Assembly (NCBI GenBank): GCA_963705285.1
Contig: OY970066.1
Coordinates: 124,001-188,000 of the forward strand
Length of the DNA: 64,000 nt
Direction: 5' to 3'
Source: JACMLD01 sp963705285
GTDB taxonomy: Bacteria; Bacteroidota; Bacteroidia; Chitinophagales; Chitinophagaceae
In this document: in pieces, positions 8,159-16,837 of the stretch
Position numbering within the stretch: position 1 is the stretch's first letter
Layout of the letters: every line of letters begins with the position of its first letter
Translations under genes and position numbers: made by a program
The notes under the pieces: model-generated
What the model was told of the DNA's origin: nothing
Database searches by the model: none
Seen by the model: only the letters and a program-made list of their open reading frames with translations

Positions 8159-9532
8159 TTATTTAATATCCGGTATGGGCAAAATATATCCTCCAAACAG
8201 CAGGTATGCCAGCAGCAGCGTCCAGATGATATTAAACAACTGCGCTCCAATAAATGCAATGGCGGGCCGGCCGCCTTCTATCTTCACAAGATCTGTAAAG
8301 CGTGCTTCAAGGCCAATGGCCACAAAAGCCAGTGCAAACCACACGGTACGCAGGCTATTTAATACACCACTCACATTTTTTGTGATACCCACCGGAACAA
8401 GGAAAGAAAAAATGAGCGATGCCGCAATAAAGCCAAGCACAAACTTGGGAAAACGCTCCCAAACTATACCCAGGCCCGGTGTTTCCTGTTTTTGCGCACC
8501 GTCTTTATTTCCTTTGCGGTAAGTCCACCAGAGCGCAATAAAAAATGCGGCAATGCCTATGAGTACATTTTGCGAGAATTTGATGATAACACCTGCCTTG
8601 GTGGCCACAGGCCCCACCAGTTGCGCAGCGGCTGTAACAGAAGCGGTAGTATCCAACGTACCGCCCAGCCACGCGCCACCCACCAGTTCGGGCATGTGCA
8701 GGTGTTTGATTATCCATGGTTGAATGATTAACATGGGAATGGCCACCAGCAATACCAGGGTTGTAATGTAGGAAAGTTTTCTTTTATCTCCTTTAATAGC
8801 ACCGCTGGCAACAATGGCTGCAGATACACCGCAGATAGCTACCGCAGATGCCAGTATCACCCCAAATTCATCATCTACTTTTAATTTACGGCTCAGCCAT
8901 AAAGCAAAAAACCATACCACACTCACTACCAGCGTAGCCTGCAGAATGCCTGGCAAACCCGCTTTTACAATATCTGTAAACAAAATACTGGTGCCCAAAA
9001 TAACCAACCCTGTTTTGATAAAAAATTCTGAACGGGCTGCTTCTTTCAACCAAAGCGGTACGGTGGTGAGGTTACCAATCAGCAAACCTATTACCAGCGC
9101 AAATATTACGTATTCCAGCCCATAATAATTAATGGTTTTATTGCCTGCTATAATGAGCGAGATGATACCAAGTACAAATACCAGTGCAAAGCCCGCGGCA
9201 TATCTTTTACTGTTGCCGCCCGATAAAACAATGGCAATGGAAGATAATAACAGGAACACAATACCTGTGATGCCAATCAGCAGCAGGTTGTGTGCTGCCA
9301 GAACTTTATTAAAAAGATCTGCACTGGTTGCCCATTGGTAAACGGGCAATTGAAATTTGAAACCATTGGCGAGCGAGGCCACCAGCACTACAACTGTGAT
9401 AATAGTGCCGCCAATTAGTACGGCCCACCAGTCTTCGGTAAGTTGACCAAAGAAAGTTTTCTTTACTGCAGCATTTCCTGCGGCAATATCCTTTTCAGGT
9501 GTTTCATCTGCAACTACGGGTTGGTAAGACAT
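8159..9532 (-). CDS. YeiH family (UPF0324) putative sulfate exporter
   Basis: A 457-residue polytopic inner-membrane protein with about ten to eleven hydrophobic segments. Family hallmarks include FIKTGLVILGTSILF, a central VAICGVSAAIVASGAIKGDKRKLSY, the GAWLGGTLDTTASVTAAA stretch, and near the end the GLEARFTDLVKIEGGRPAIAF motif. The N-terminal 45 residues are soluble. The family has been annotated as a sulfate exporter, but evidence is thin. Here a sulfite dehydrogenase remnant lies 1.6 kb away, a weak contextual hint toward sulfur metabolism. The gene appears monocistronic. Confidence 0.85.
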   Translation of the reverse strand: MSYQPVVADETPEKDIAAGNAAVKKTFFGQLTEDWWAVLIGGTIITVVVLVASLANGFKFQLPVYQWATSADLFNKVLAAHNLLLIGITGIVFLLLSSIAIVLSGGNSKRYAAGFALVFVLGIISLIIAGNKTINYYGLEYVIFALVIGLLIGNLTTVPLWLKEAARSEFFIKTGLVILGTSILFTDIVKAGLPGILQATLVVSVVWFFALWLSRKLKVDDEFGVILASAVAICGVSAAIVASGAIKGDKRKLSYITTLVLLVAIPMLIIQPWIIKHLHMPELVGGAWLGGTLDTTASVTAAAQLVGPVATKAGVIIKFSQNVLIGIAAFFIALWWTYRKGNKDGAQKQETPGLGIVWERFPKFVLGFIAASLIFSFLVPVGITKNVSGVLNSLRTVWFALAFVAIGLEARFTDLVKIEGGRPAIAFIGAQLFNIIWTLLLAYLLFGGYILPIPDIK

Positions 9533-9676
9533 TTTTTAATCGTTTTTTATTCAGTAAAAAATACAGGCTACACCAGCATACGGCACAAGCTATCATCCAA
9601 CTTCGCGTAACGGCGTTTAGTATCAAAAAATTTGTTTACAATATTACCATCTTTCATATTGTTCGGTTGCGTGGCT

Positions 9677-11113
9677 TTACCCCGCATTCAATTTAAATGT
9701 TTCTTTGAGTGCCTTGCGTGCTGCATGGTATCCGCACATGCCATGCACACCGCCACCGGGCGGTGTAGATGATGAACAGATATACATACCTTTTGCGGAT
9801 GTTGTATATGGCGAACTTCTCAATACCGGCCGCGTAAACAATTGCCTGATATCTATGATGCCCCCGTTGATATCGCCACCCACATAATTAGGGTTATAGT
9901 TTTCCATTGCACGGGTGTTCATGGTGTGTTTGGCCAGTATACGATCCCTGAACCCTGGTGCAAAACGTTCAATTTGTTTTTCGATAATGGTTGTCATGTC
10001 TTTCTCTGACCCATTGGGGGTATGGCAGTATGCCCATGCAGTATGCTTCCCTGCTGGGGCACGGGTGTCATCAACCAAACTTTGCTGCGCCAGCAATACA
10101 AATGGTTGCTCAGGGTGTGCACCGCCGGCAGTTAATTGTTCGCTCAATACAATTTCCTTCATGGTATTACCTATATGAACCGTGCCCGCTTGCCTGCACT
10201 CGGGCGCGGTAAACGGAATAGGTGCATCCAGTGCCCAGTCTATTTTGAAAACGCCCATACCATACCTGTAACGCTGCAGTTGCCATTTATACAAAGCAGA
10301 AAACTGATGACCTGCAATCTGCAACAGTTGTCTTGGCGTAACATCAAACAGTATGGCATGGGCAGATGGTAATTGACTGAGTGAGCGAACGTAAAAATTA
10401 GTCTCCAGCTTTCCGCCCAGCGAAATAAACAATGAAGTAAGGGCTTTTGCAATGGAAGCAGCTCCACCCCTGGGTACAGGCCATCCGCGCAAATGCGCAG
10501 CCGCCATCAGCACAAGTGCAATGGCAGAACTGGCCGTATTGGATAACGGTTGTATGGCATGTGCCGCCATGCCGGCGAAAAGTCCGCGCGCTTTTTCTGT
10601 TTCAAATTTTTTGGCCAGCCAGGTGGCGGGCTGCAATGCATGCATACCAAATTGCGCCATCAGCAAAGGATGTTTTGGAAAGTGAAAAGGAGCCAGCACA
10701 TCATTTGCTATTTTGGGCCAGTTGTCTACCAGGTTTTGTACCAGTTGCAGGTAAGCCGGGCCGTCTTTGCAGAGTAAAGCAGCGGTTTCAGTGATATCTT
10801 GTTTAAGAACAGCCGCACTGCCATTGTCAAACGGATGTGCCGCCGCAATTGGCGGATGGAGGTATTGCAGGCCGTGCTGTGCAAGGGGTAGCGATGATAA
10901 AAACGGAGACAACACCGCCATGGGATGTATGGCGGAACAAACATCATGCGTAAAACCCGGCAAGGTAAGTTCTGCAGAACGCATACCGCCGCCGGTGCTG
11001 TCTTTGGCCTCTACCAGCAAAACCGACAGCCCTGCCTGCTGCAATACAATTGCGGCGGACAACCCATTGGGACCAGCGCCTACTACAATCGCATCATAAT
11101 CTCGTTTATCCAA
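9677..11113 (-). CDS. Phytoene-dehydrogenase-like FAD-dependent oxidoreductase
   Basis: A 478-residue flavoprotein. The N-terminal Rossmann dinucleotide-binding motif is VVGAGPNGLSAAIVLQQAGLSVLLVEA (glycines 12, 14 and 17), followed by GGGMRSAELTLPGFTHDVCSAIHP. The C-terminus has the FAD-contact region (YICSSSTPPGGGVHGMCGYHAARKAL). It belongs to the CrtI/phytoene desaturase-like amine-oxidase superfamily. No other carotenoid gene is adjacent, so a carotenoid role is not established. The substrate could be another lipid or isoprenoid. Confidence 0.85.
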   Translation of the reverse strand: MDKRDYDAIVVGAGPNGLSAAIVLQQAGLSVLLVEAKDSTGGGMRSAELTLPGFTHDVCSAIHPMAVLSPFLSSLPLAQHGLQYLHPPIAAAHPFDNGSAAVLKQDITETAALLCKDGPAYLQLVQNLVDNWPKIANDVLAPFHFPKHPLLMAQFGMHALQPATWLAKKFETEKARGLFAGMAAHAIQPLSNTASSAIALVLMAAAHLRGWPVPRGGAASIAKALTSLFISLGGKLETNFYVRSLSQLPSAHAILFDVTPRQLLQIAGHQFSALYKWQLQRYRYGMGVFKIDWALDAPIPFTAPECRQAGTVHIGNTMKEIVLSEQLTAGGAHPEQPFVLLAQQSLVDDTRAPAGKHTAWAYCHTPNGSEKDMTTIIEKQIERFAPGFRDRILAKHTMNTRAMENYNPNYVGGDINGGIIDIRQLFTRPVLRSSPYTTSAKGMYICSSSTPPGGGVHGMCGYHAARKALKETFKLNAG

Positions 11114-11143
11114 GTACGTTATCGTTTAAAGTTCAGCTGCCTG

Positions 11144-11470
11144 CTATTTCCATTTCTCCGGCTTAAACAACACCTCACCAATGGATTTTCCTACATGTTG
11201 TGGGTGGGCTGGAGAGATAATGATAGACCGCGCATCCATCTCAAAGCTAAACTGTCTTATTGTATTATCTTTTACGTGGCAGGTATATTTTGAAGTTTCT
11301 TCCCTTGTCATACACGCGGCAACTTCAAATTCAAGCCGGCGCAGCCATTTAATATGCGTGTTGCCTTCCCAGCCGGGGAGTAAGATTTTGGGTGATAGCC
11401 CTGCTCGGTGTTGCAACTCATTCCATTATCCATTATGTGCGCAGGGACGGCGAATACCATGGTTTGCTTA
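11144..11470 (-). pseudogene. Sulfite dehydrogenase (SoxC/SorA-type) remnant, frameshifted and truncated
   Basis: Two overlapping minus-strand frames together read NTEQGY, then SPKILLPGWEGNTHIKWLRR, then MTREETSKYT and RQFSFEMDARSIIISP. These are the conserved blocks around the end of the molybdopterin domain and the start of the dimerisation domain of sulfite dehydrogenases. The frame changes near 11400, the N-terminal Moco-binding domain is absent, and the C-terminal domain stops early (VLFKPEKWK). It is therefore a decayed fragment, not a small gene. It lies 30 bp from the phytoene-dehydrogenase-like gene. Confidence 0.75.
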
Positions 11471-11508
11471 ATTTTAATAAGCACAGTACTGCCACTAAAT
11501 AATACTTC

Positions 11509-12195
11509 ATGCAAACAAACCTGCAAATAAAATTAGATAACCCTGCATGGCACTCGCTGGCAGAAACTCACCACCCGCTTGCGATTGATTATACGGCCAT
11601 GAAATTTTACCAGCCAGATTACTGCCCCTTTGGGGGTTTTGAAGAACCGGTGACGGATACCCAGTATACAGCAGCCTATGAAAAGTTAACCAGTAGTTTT
11701 TTTATTATAGGCGAAAAGCCTTTGCTGCCGCACGCGCTAACTATCAAAAAAGAATTGGTATGCCATCAAATGGTTGTGCCTAAAAAAATAACTGTGCCTG
11801 TTACTGAAAATATTATTTTGCTCACAACTGAACATGGAGCAGCATTGCATTCATTGGTTAACCTGGTACAGCCAGGCTATTTTAAAAAAAATACGGCCTT
11901 ATTGGGCAACTATTTTGGTATTTTTATAAATAATGAATTGGTAGCGGTAACCGGTGAACGTATGAAGATGAATGCGTTTACGGAAGTGAGCGCGGTGGTT
12001 ACCCACCCCCACCATACCGGTAGAGGCTATGCGCGGCAGTTACTGGCACACACCGTAAACAATATTTTTGACGAGAATAAAACGCCTTATTTACATGTGC
12101 TGGAAGAAAATTTGGGCGCCATCAGGTTGTATGAAAAATTAGGGTTTACCACGCGGCGCAAAATCAGTTTCTGGCACATAACATCCGACACCTAG
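11509..12195 (+). CDS. GNAT family N-acetyltransferase
   Basis: A 228-residue protein. The C-terminal half is a GNAT fold of the FR47-like type: acetyl-CoA binding motif A is EVSAVVTHPHHTGRGYARQLLAHTV (residues about 160-185), followed by LHVLEENLGAIRLYEKLGF, the usual motif B. The N-terminal 100 residues carry no recognisable domain. The acceptor substrate is unknown. The DinB-like gene follows 28 bp after the stop, so the two are probably cotranscribed. Confidence 0.85.
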   Translation: MQTNLQIKLDNPAWHSLAETHHPLAIDYTAMKFYQPDYCPFGGFEEPVTDTQYTAAYEKLTSSFFIIGEKPLLPHALTIKKELVCHQMVVPKKITVPVTENIILLTTEHGAALHSLVNLVQPGYFKKNTALLGNYFGIFINNELVAVTGERMKMNAFTEVSAVVTHPHHTGRGYARQLLAHTVNNIFDENKTPYLHVLEENLGAIRLYEKLGFTTRRKISFWHITSDT

Positions 12196-12223
12196 CCTTC
12201 ATCACCACTTAAACAATTAAGTC

Positions 12224-12739
12224 ATGCAACAGGTAAAATGGTTTGAGCGCACTTTTAATTTTGGTACGGTGCAAAATATATTTCCTGCCATTATTGAACG
12301 GCTGGCGGGTACCCCTGTACGACTGGAAGAAAAATTTCGTACCATACCGCCATCGCTGCTGACTACGCGTATAGACAATACATGGAGTATAAAAGAAAAT
12401 GCCGGGCACTTGGCAGATCTTGAAACATTGTGGCAGGGAAGGTTTGCAGATATAAAATCCGGCCAGGAAACATTGCGTGCAACTGACCTGATGAATAACC
12501 GCACTACAATTGCGGGGCACAACGATACACCAACAGACGAACTGTTGGCTGCCTTCAGGCAATTGCGGCAACAAACGCTTACCCTGTTAGAAAATATTGA
12601 CGAAGATCTAATTTTTAAATCGGCTTTGCACCCCAGGCTTCAAACGCCAATGCGCACCATAGATCATTTTTTGTTTGTAGCAGAACATGACGATCATCAC
12701 CTGGCAAGAATGACGGAGCTGGCAAAACTATTGCGGTAA
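12224..12739 (+). CDS. DinB superfamily protein
   Basis: A 171-residue four-helix-bundle protein of the DinB/YfiT-like superfamily. The likely metal-binding histidines are in SIKENAGHLADLETLW (helix 2) and AEHDDHHLARM (last helix). Members are thiol-dependent transferases or nucleases of unclear role, often stress-linked. The start ATG at 12224 is 28 bp after the GNAT gene. A short run of CTGATTT heptamers begins about 20 bp after the stop. Confidence 0.85.
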   Translation: MQQVKWFERTFNFGTVQNIFPAIIERLAGTPVRLEEKFRTIPPSLLTTRIDNTWSIKENAGHLADLETLWQGRFADIKSGQETLRATDLMNNRTTIAGHNDTPTDELLAAFRQLRQQTLTLLENIDEDLIFKSALHPRLQTPMRTIDHFLFVAEHDDHHLARMTELAKLLR

Positions 12740-12762
12740 CGTTCATTAACAGTAGACGCTGA

Positions 12763-12805
12763 TGGATGTCTGATTTCTGATTTCTGATGTGATAATCGCT
12801 GATTT
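12763..12805 (+). repeat. Short heptamer array, CTGATTT word
   Basis: Three to five degenerate heptamers (CTGATTT, CTGATGT) follow dinB. This is the reverse complement of the AAATCAG word used in the long array behind rnc at 24456. Confidence 0.6.
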
Positions 12806-12838
12806 ATTTTCACGCCTTTGTTGGTGTTTCACCGACAA

Positions 12839-13044
12839 TTCACGCCTTTGTTGGTGTTTTCACCAACAATTACTCCCACTTGCTAGTAGCTCTTCACGCC
12901 TTTATTGGTGTTCATGCCTTTGTTGGTGTTTTCACCAACAATTCACGCCTTTGTTGGTGTTTTCACCAACAATTACTCCCACTTGCTAGTAGCTCTTCAC
13001 GCCTTTATTGGTGTTCACGCCTTTGTTGGTGTTTTCACCAACAT
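12839..13044 (+). repeat. Two copies of a 103-bp repeat carrying multiple hairpins
   Basis: The blocks 12839-12941 and 12942-13044 are nearly identical. Each contains a 9-bp stem TTGTTGGTG / CACCAACAA with a TTTT loop (first at 12848-12869), a second decayed half-hairpin, and a second full hairpin. Another, imperfect hairpin with GGTGTTTCACC precedes at 12819-12840. The region lies between dinB and the convergent mechanosensitive channel gene, so it could also stop transcription from both sides. ORFs translated from it (rich in FSPT and LCWCFHQQ) are artefacts of the repeat. Confidence 0.9.
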
Positions 13045-13079
13045 GTACTTCCACTCTGGCGGTACCCATGTGAATTTCA

Positions 13080-15542
13080 TTATTGAAAAGGCGGTGACTG
13101 TTTTGAAACATCGGGCTGGTTGTACACATGCACGTCTTGCTGAGGCAGCGGAATGGTAATATTCTCTTTTTTGAACGATGCATCAATACCGGCAAACAGA
13201 TCGCTCTTTACCTCTGTTGCTATTGACAAGTGTGTTGGCCAAAACACCACTTCTACCATAAAACCGTTTTGACCAACGTCTTTGATAAAAACATTGGGCG
13301 CCGGGTTACTTAGAATGCGTGTATCTTTTTGCAGAACGTTCATGAGCAACTCCTTTACCTTTTCCAAATTGCTGTCAAATGCTACCGGCAATATAAAACT
13401 GTTGCGTTTCAGGTTATGTCCCATCGTCCAGTTTACCATGTGCTGGTTTAGCAATTCACCATTAGGAATAATAATACATGACCCGTCTGCACTGGCAATA
13501 ATACTGCTTCTGAAACCAATAGATTTCATGGTACCTGGTTTGCCGTTTAATTCTATTAAATCGCCAACATTCACCGGTCGTTCAAAAGAAAGTATCAGCC
13601 CACTTACCAGGTTTGTTACAAGGCCCTGCAGGCCCAGGCCAATACCAACGCTGAGCGCCCCCAGGATAATGGTAATCTTATCCAGCGAAATACCTGCCGC
13701 AGCAAATGCAAAAAATACACCCACGCTGATAATAAATATTCTTACCAGCAATAGGTAACTGCCCAGTTTAAACCGGTTCTTGTCTGTTTCCACATGAATG
13801 TTACCAACGGGTTCAGCACTAAAAAAGGAAACCAGTTTTGAAATAAATGTAGAACATACCAGTATCAGCAAAAAAACAAGCATACCCCAGATAGAAAATT
13901 TATAGTCACCTACCATACGCTGCCGGGTTATAACGGACAAAATAACATCATAGAATTTTTTCAGTACATAGAAATTCTTTCCTATCAAATAAAACCAACC
14001 GGCCACAAGTACCACATAGAATATAGGAGGCACTTCTTTTCCAACACGGTCAAAATTGATAAAGAACAATCGGCGGGTAGGATGCTTATAAATAGTAGAT
14101 ACCAGTCGCAGACCATTATTGAGACCTCGCACCACCCACAAGAAAATGATGGCAATGACCACGCCTGCATACCCGCTTATCAGGAATGCTTTTGACAAAT
14201 TAAATCTGCCAAACAAGTTCAACCAAAATGCCGCCAGCTGGCATACCAGCACAAAGGCAATAAACCACGGAATATTTTTTTCTCTGAGCTCCTGCCTGTG
14301 CCGGTTGAGAAGAATAAAAGCTGTGTAGGCAATTCCGGCTGCAGACAGAAAAAGTGTAAAAAGGCGTTCGGCCCTTGATGTCTGCAGTATGAGGTTATCA
14401 AGGCCCGCCAGCACAAAAAAAATGACCGTTATCACCCAAAATTTCATCCAGTATGCAGTGATGTAGCGATGAAAAATAAACAGCAGGCAAATGGCAGAGA
14501 TCAGCCAGATGATCAAATAGAAGATAAACGGCGGGTCGGAAAATATAAATTGAAATATATTAAGTGCCAGCAAGGTGGCAGCCAACAAGGGATAACGCAC
14601 TACCAGCTGTTCAGAAAAATCGGCATGCAGGCTTCCGTTTTTCCGGAGTTGCTGTTTTAATGAACGCAGGAACATCCACGAACTGCAGAGTGCAATGATG
14701 AGTATCAACAGCGTTCCAATATTTTCTTCAATATAATACCGCAGTATGATAGATTCTTTTGCAATTGAAAAACGTATAATCTCGTGTAGCGGTCTTGACG
14801 AAACAGGGTCCTCCCACAGGTACGGAAATTCTTTCTTTCCATTGGCACCCGCCAATTGACTGCTGTAAATTTCAAGATCTTCTTTTAACGACCTGAGTTC
14901 AAAAACAGTAAGATCCAATTTCACCTGCAAGGCTTCCACATTGGCCAGTGTTTTGTTTAAACTGGTATCAACGGGTGCAATTTCTTTTACAATAACTACC
15001 AGTCTTTTAAGATAATTGACAATTTGTAAAGAATCCGCAGAGAAACTGTATACTGCCGAATCGCCCTGCAGGGAATCTGATTGTACACGAAATTGCACCA
15101 GCTGCGTGGCGTATGCATCAAGCACCGATTTCTCTTTCTCCAATCTTTCAGACAATTCTGTAACGATTGCAGATGATACTACCAGGTTACGCTGCGTTTG
15201 ATAGGAGCCCTTGTGGGTAAAAATTCCATCCTTTACTATTTCAAGGGCCGATTGTGTGCGTTTCAGTTGCAACTGAATACCATTGGTATCAATGCCTGAT
15301 TTGAGAAATATTTTAATTTCCTGGTTTAGCTTTTTGACACGCTCCAATATTTGTCGTTGGTGAACGGAAATCTTACCCCGTTGATATATTTCAATGCTTC
15401 TCAGCGCTTCGTTGTGGCCACGCTGCTGCATTTTTTGTACAAAACCCGGTGCACTGGTATCTGCATGCGTACCCTGGTTGCTGCTCTGGGCGGCAATGGA
15501 AAAGCTGATGGGCAGTAATAGAAGGAGCAGTAAATATTTCAT
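13080..15542 (-). CDS. Large MscS-family mechanosensitive channel
   Basis: This protein has 820 residues from the ATG at 15542, chosen because it begins a clear signal peptide (MKYLLLLLLLPISFSIAAQ); an upstream start would put 19 residues before it. The first 230 residues after the signal are a predicted helical, coiled-coil-rich periplasmic domain, as in MscK/YbdG-type long channels. About ten membrane segments follow. The pore-lining helix and MscS beta domain are in GALSVGIGLGLQGLVTNLVSGLILSFERPVNVGDLIEL and GFRSSIIASADGSCIIIPNGELLNQ. It should release solutes during hypo-osmotic shock. The gene ends against the 103-bp hairpin repeats. Confidence 0.9.
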   Translation of the reverse strand: MKYLLLLLLLPISFSIAAQSSNQGTHADTSAPGFVQKMQQRGHNEALRSIEIYQRGKISVHQRQILERVKKLNQEIKIFLKSGIDTNGIQLQLKRTQSALEIVKDGIFTHKGSYQTQRNLVVSSAIVTELSERLEKEKSVLDAYATQLVQFRVQSDSLQGDSAVYSFSADSLQIVNYLKRLVVIVKEIAPVDTSLNKTLANVEALQVKLDLTVFELRSLKEDLEIYSSQLAGANGKKEFPYLWEDPVSSRPLHEIIRFSIAKESIILRYYIEENIGTLLILIIALCSSWMFLRSLKQQLRKNGSLHADFSEQLVVRYPLLAATLLALNIFQFIFSDPPFIFYLIIWLISAICLLFIFHRYITAYWMKFWVITVIFFVLAGLDNLILQTSRAERLFTLFLSAAGIAYTAFILLNRHRQELREKNIPWFIAFVLVCQLAAFWLNLFGRFNLSKAFLISGYAGVVIAIIFLWVVRGLNNGLRLVSTIYKHPTRRLFFINFDRVGKEVPPIFYVVLVAGWFYLIGKNFYVLKKFYDVILSVITRQRMVGDYKFSIWGMLVFLLILVCSTFISKLVSFFSAEPVGNIHVETDKNRFKLGSYLLLVRIFIISVGVFFAFAAAGISLDKITIILGALSVGIGLGLQGLVTNLVSGLILSFERPVNVGDLIELNGKPGTMKSIGFRSSIIASADGSCIIIPNGELLNQHMVNWTMGHNLKRNSFILPVAFDSNLEKVKELLMNVLQKDTRILSNPAPNVFIKDVGQNGFMVEVVFWPTHLSIATEVKSDLFAGIDASFKKENITIPLPQQDVHVYNQPDVSKQSPPFQ

Positions 15543-15745
15543 TTCTGATAAAAAGGTAATATTTTTTTGGCGGATGAAAAAAATAGGGCCGGGCTGCAAA
15601 AAACTGCAAGGTTATATGCAAGTATCCTCATAAGGTGATTGCAGGCGACAGCCGTCAAAAGGATACCTACCGGATATAACTAATCGAAATAAAAATGATA
15701 GTATTTCGTAACCGCTACCCATCGCGGCACTAGCATGTATAAAAA

Positions 15746-15785
15746 GAAAAAATCCTTCAAACTTTGAAGGATGTTTATAAGGAAT
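15746..15785 (-). pseudogene. Remnant of a second GIY-YIG gene start
   Basis: Bases 15748-15774 are identical to 16130-16156 inside the GIY-YIG gene (27 bp, coding for ILQSLKDF there). In both places the match stands about 45-50 bp downstream of the 3' end of a tRNA-Ser or tRNA-Ser-like copy, and short similarities continue in the gap. This suggests a duplicated tRNA-Ser plus truncated nuclease start. The 27-mer includes the palindrome ATCCTTCAAA-C-TTTGAAGGAT. Confidence 0.5.
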
Positions 15786-15819
15786 GCTTCTTCAACTCCC
15801 TTTGAGGCTCTATTATTTG

Positions 15820-15928
15820 CGGAGAGTGAGGGTATCGTTCCGAACTAGTCGGAACGATACCCTTTCGAGTATACACACTTTCTCCCGATTGATATCGGGA
15901 CTTCTTCAACCCACTCGGACAGCTCGCC
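15820..15928 (-). pseudogene. tRNA-Ser-derived copy with replaced anticodon and T arms
   Basis: On the minus strand this begins GGCGAGCTGTCCGAGTGG and ends CTCACTCTCCG, like the intact tRNA-Ser at 16205-16291. It keeps the D arm and the long variable arm (GTATACTCGAAAGGGTATC). The anticodon arm is replaced by TCCCGATATCAATCGGGA (stem of 7), and the T arm by a long hairpin pairing ATCGTTCCGA with TCGGAACGAT. It cannot be a working tRNA. The GIY-YIG gene's stop codon lies within its D-arm region. Confidence 0.8.
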
Positions 15929-16184
15929 AATTTGAAATCAATGCTTTAATATACGAGCGGCTTTTTTTCGCCTTGATTTCATTTTCTCGCCGTAGGGCAT
16001 GTGATCTTGTTGGCAATTTTTCAAAATATACTAGTCGCCACGGCCTTTTACTGGCTGTGTATTTACTAAACCCGTCGAAATGTTTGGACATGCGTCTGTC
16101 AAGATCATCGCATTGACCCACATAAAATGAAAAATCCTTCAAACTTTGAAGGATGTACACAAAAAAAATTTCTTCTGCTTCCAT
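15906..16184 (-). CDS. GIY-YIG nuclease family protein
   Basis: A 92-residue stand-alone GIY-YIG domain. It has the tyrosine pair of the catalytic core in FVYILQSLKDFSFYVGQ (VYI and YVG in place of GIY and YIG), the conserved arginine in DDLDRRMSKHF, and the catalytic glutamate in LRRENEIKAKKSR. All key residues seem present. It begins 20 bp after the 3' end of tRNA-Ser(GGA) on the same strand, and its last codons (NWRAVRVG then TGA) are supplied by the 5' end of a degenerate tRNA-Ser copy. Small GIY-YIG genes beside tRNA genes are common in Bacteroidota; their role is unknown, and mobility or tRNA/DNA cleavage are both possible. Confidence 0.8.
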   Translation of the reverse strand: MEAEEIFFVYILQSLKDFSFYVGQCDDLDRRMSKHFDGFSKYTASKRPWRLVYFEKLPTRSHALRRENEIKAKKSRSYIKALISNWRAVRVG

Positions 16185-16204
16185 ACAGAATAATTATCTA
16201 TTTG

Positions 16205-16291
16205 CGGAGAGTGAGGGATTCGAACCCTCGATACCCTTTCGAGTATACACACTTTCCAGGCGTGCTCCTTCAACCACTCGGACAACTCTCC
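16205..16291 (-). tRNA. tRNA-Ser (anticodon GGA)
   Basis: The minus strand reads GGAGAGTTGTCCGAGTGG and so on. The acceptor stem GGAGAGT pairs with ACTCTCC. The anticodon loop CCTGGAAAG holds GGA. There is a long class-II variable arm and an intact T arm (GAGGGTTCGAATCCCTC). It is 87 nt long with no encoded CCA. It is the only intact tRNA seen in the window and the evident parent of the surrounding repeat copies. Confidence 0.93.
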
Positions 16292-16388
16292 TTTTAAATA
16301 CTTTCTCCCGGTTGCAACCGGGACTTCTTTTACATAGGACAACGCTCCAGTTTAAAAAATAATTAATCAAGACTTGCCATACTTATCT

Positions 16389-16486
16389 GCGGAGAGTTCC
16401 GAACCATTCGGAACGATACCCTTTCGAGTATACACACTTTCTCCCGGTTGCAACCGGGACTCCTTCAACCACTCGGACAACTCTCC
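16389..16486 (-). pseudogene. tRNA-Ser derivative, module A copy 1
   Basis: 98 bp. The acceptor ends and D arm match tRNA-Ser(GGA). The anticodon arm is replaced by an 18-bp palindrome and the T arm by GTTCCGAA-TGG-TTCGGAAC. Confidence 0.8.
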
Positions 16487-16583
16487 TTTTAAATACTTAC
16501 TCCCGGTTGCAACCGGGACTTCTTTTACATAGGACAACGCTCCAATTTAAAAAATAATTAATCAAGACTTGCCTTACTTATCT

Positions 16584-16681
16584 GCGGAGAGTTCCGAACC
16601 ATTCGGAACGATACCCTTTCGAGTATACACACTTTCTCCCGGTTGCAACCGGGACTCCTTCAACCACTCGGACAACTCTCC
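16584..16681 (-). pseudogene. tRNA-Ser derivative, module A copy 2
   Basis: Same 98-bp module as copy 1, with the variable arm retained and both functional arms replaced by hairpins. Confidence 0.8.
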
Positions 16682-16837
16682 TTTTAAATAGTTTCTCCCG
16701 GTTGCAACCGGGACTCCTTCAACCACTCGGGCAACTCTCCTTTTAAATACTTACTCCCGGTTGCAACCGGGACTTCTTTTACATAGGACAACGCTCCAAT
16801 TTAAAAAATAATTAATCAAGACTTGCCTTACTTATCT

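Noticed and set aside
8055..8522. A 155-residue plus-strand frame opposite the YeiH-type gene
   Set aside because: It is antisense to a clear membrane-protein gene and has no recognisable domain.
12789..13159. Plus-strand frames rich in LCWCFHQQ / FVGVFTN
   Set aside because: They come from the 103-bp hairpin repeats and overlap the end of the channel gene.
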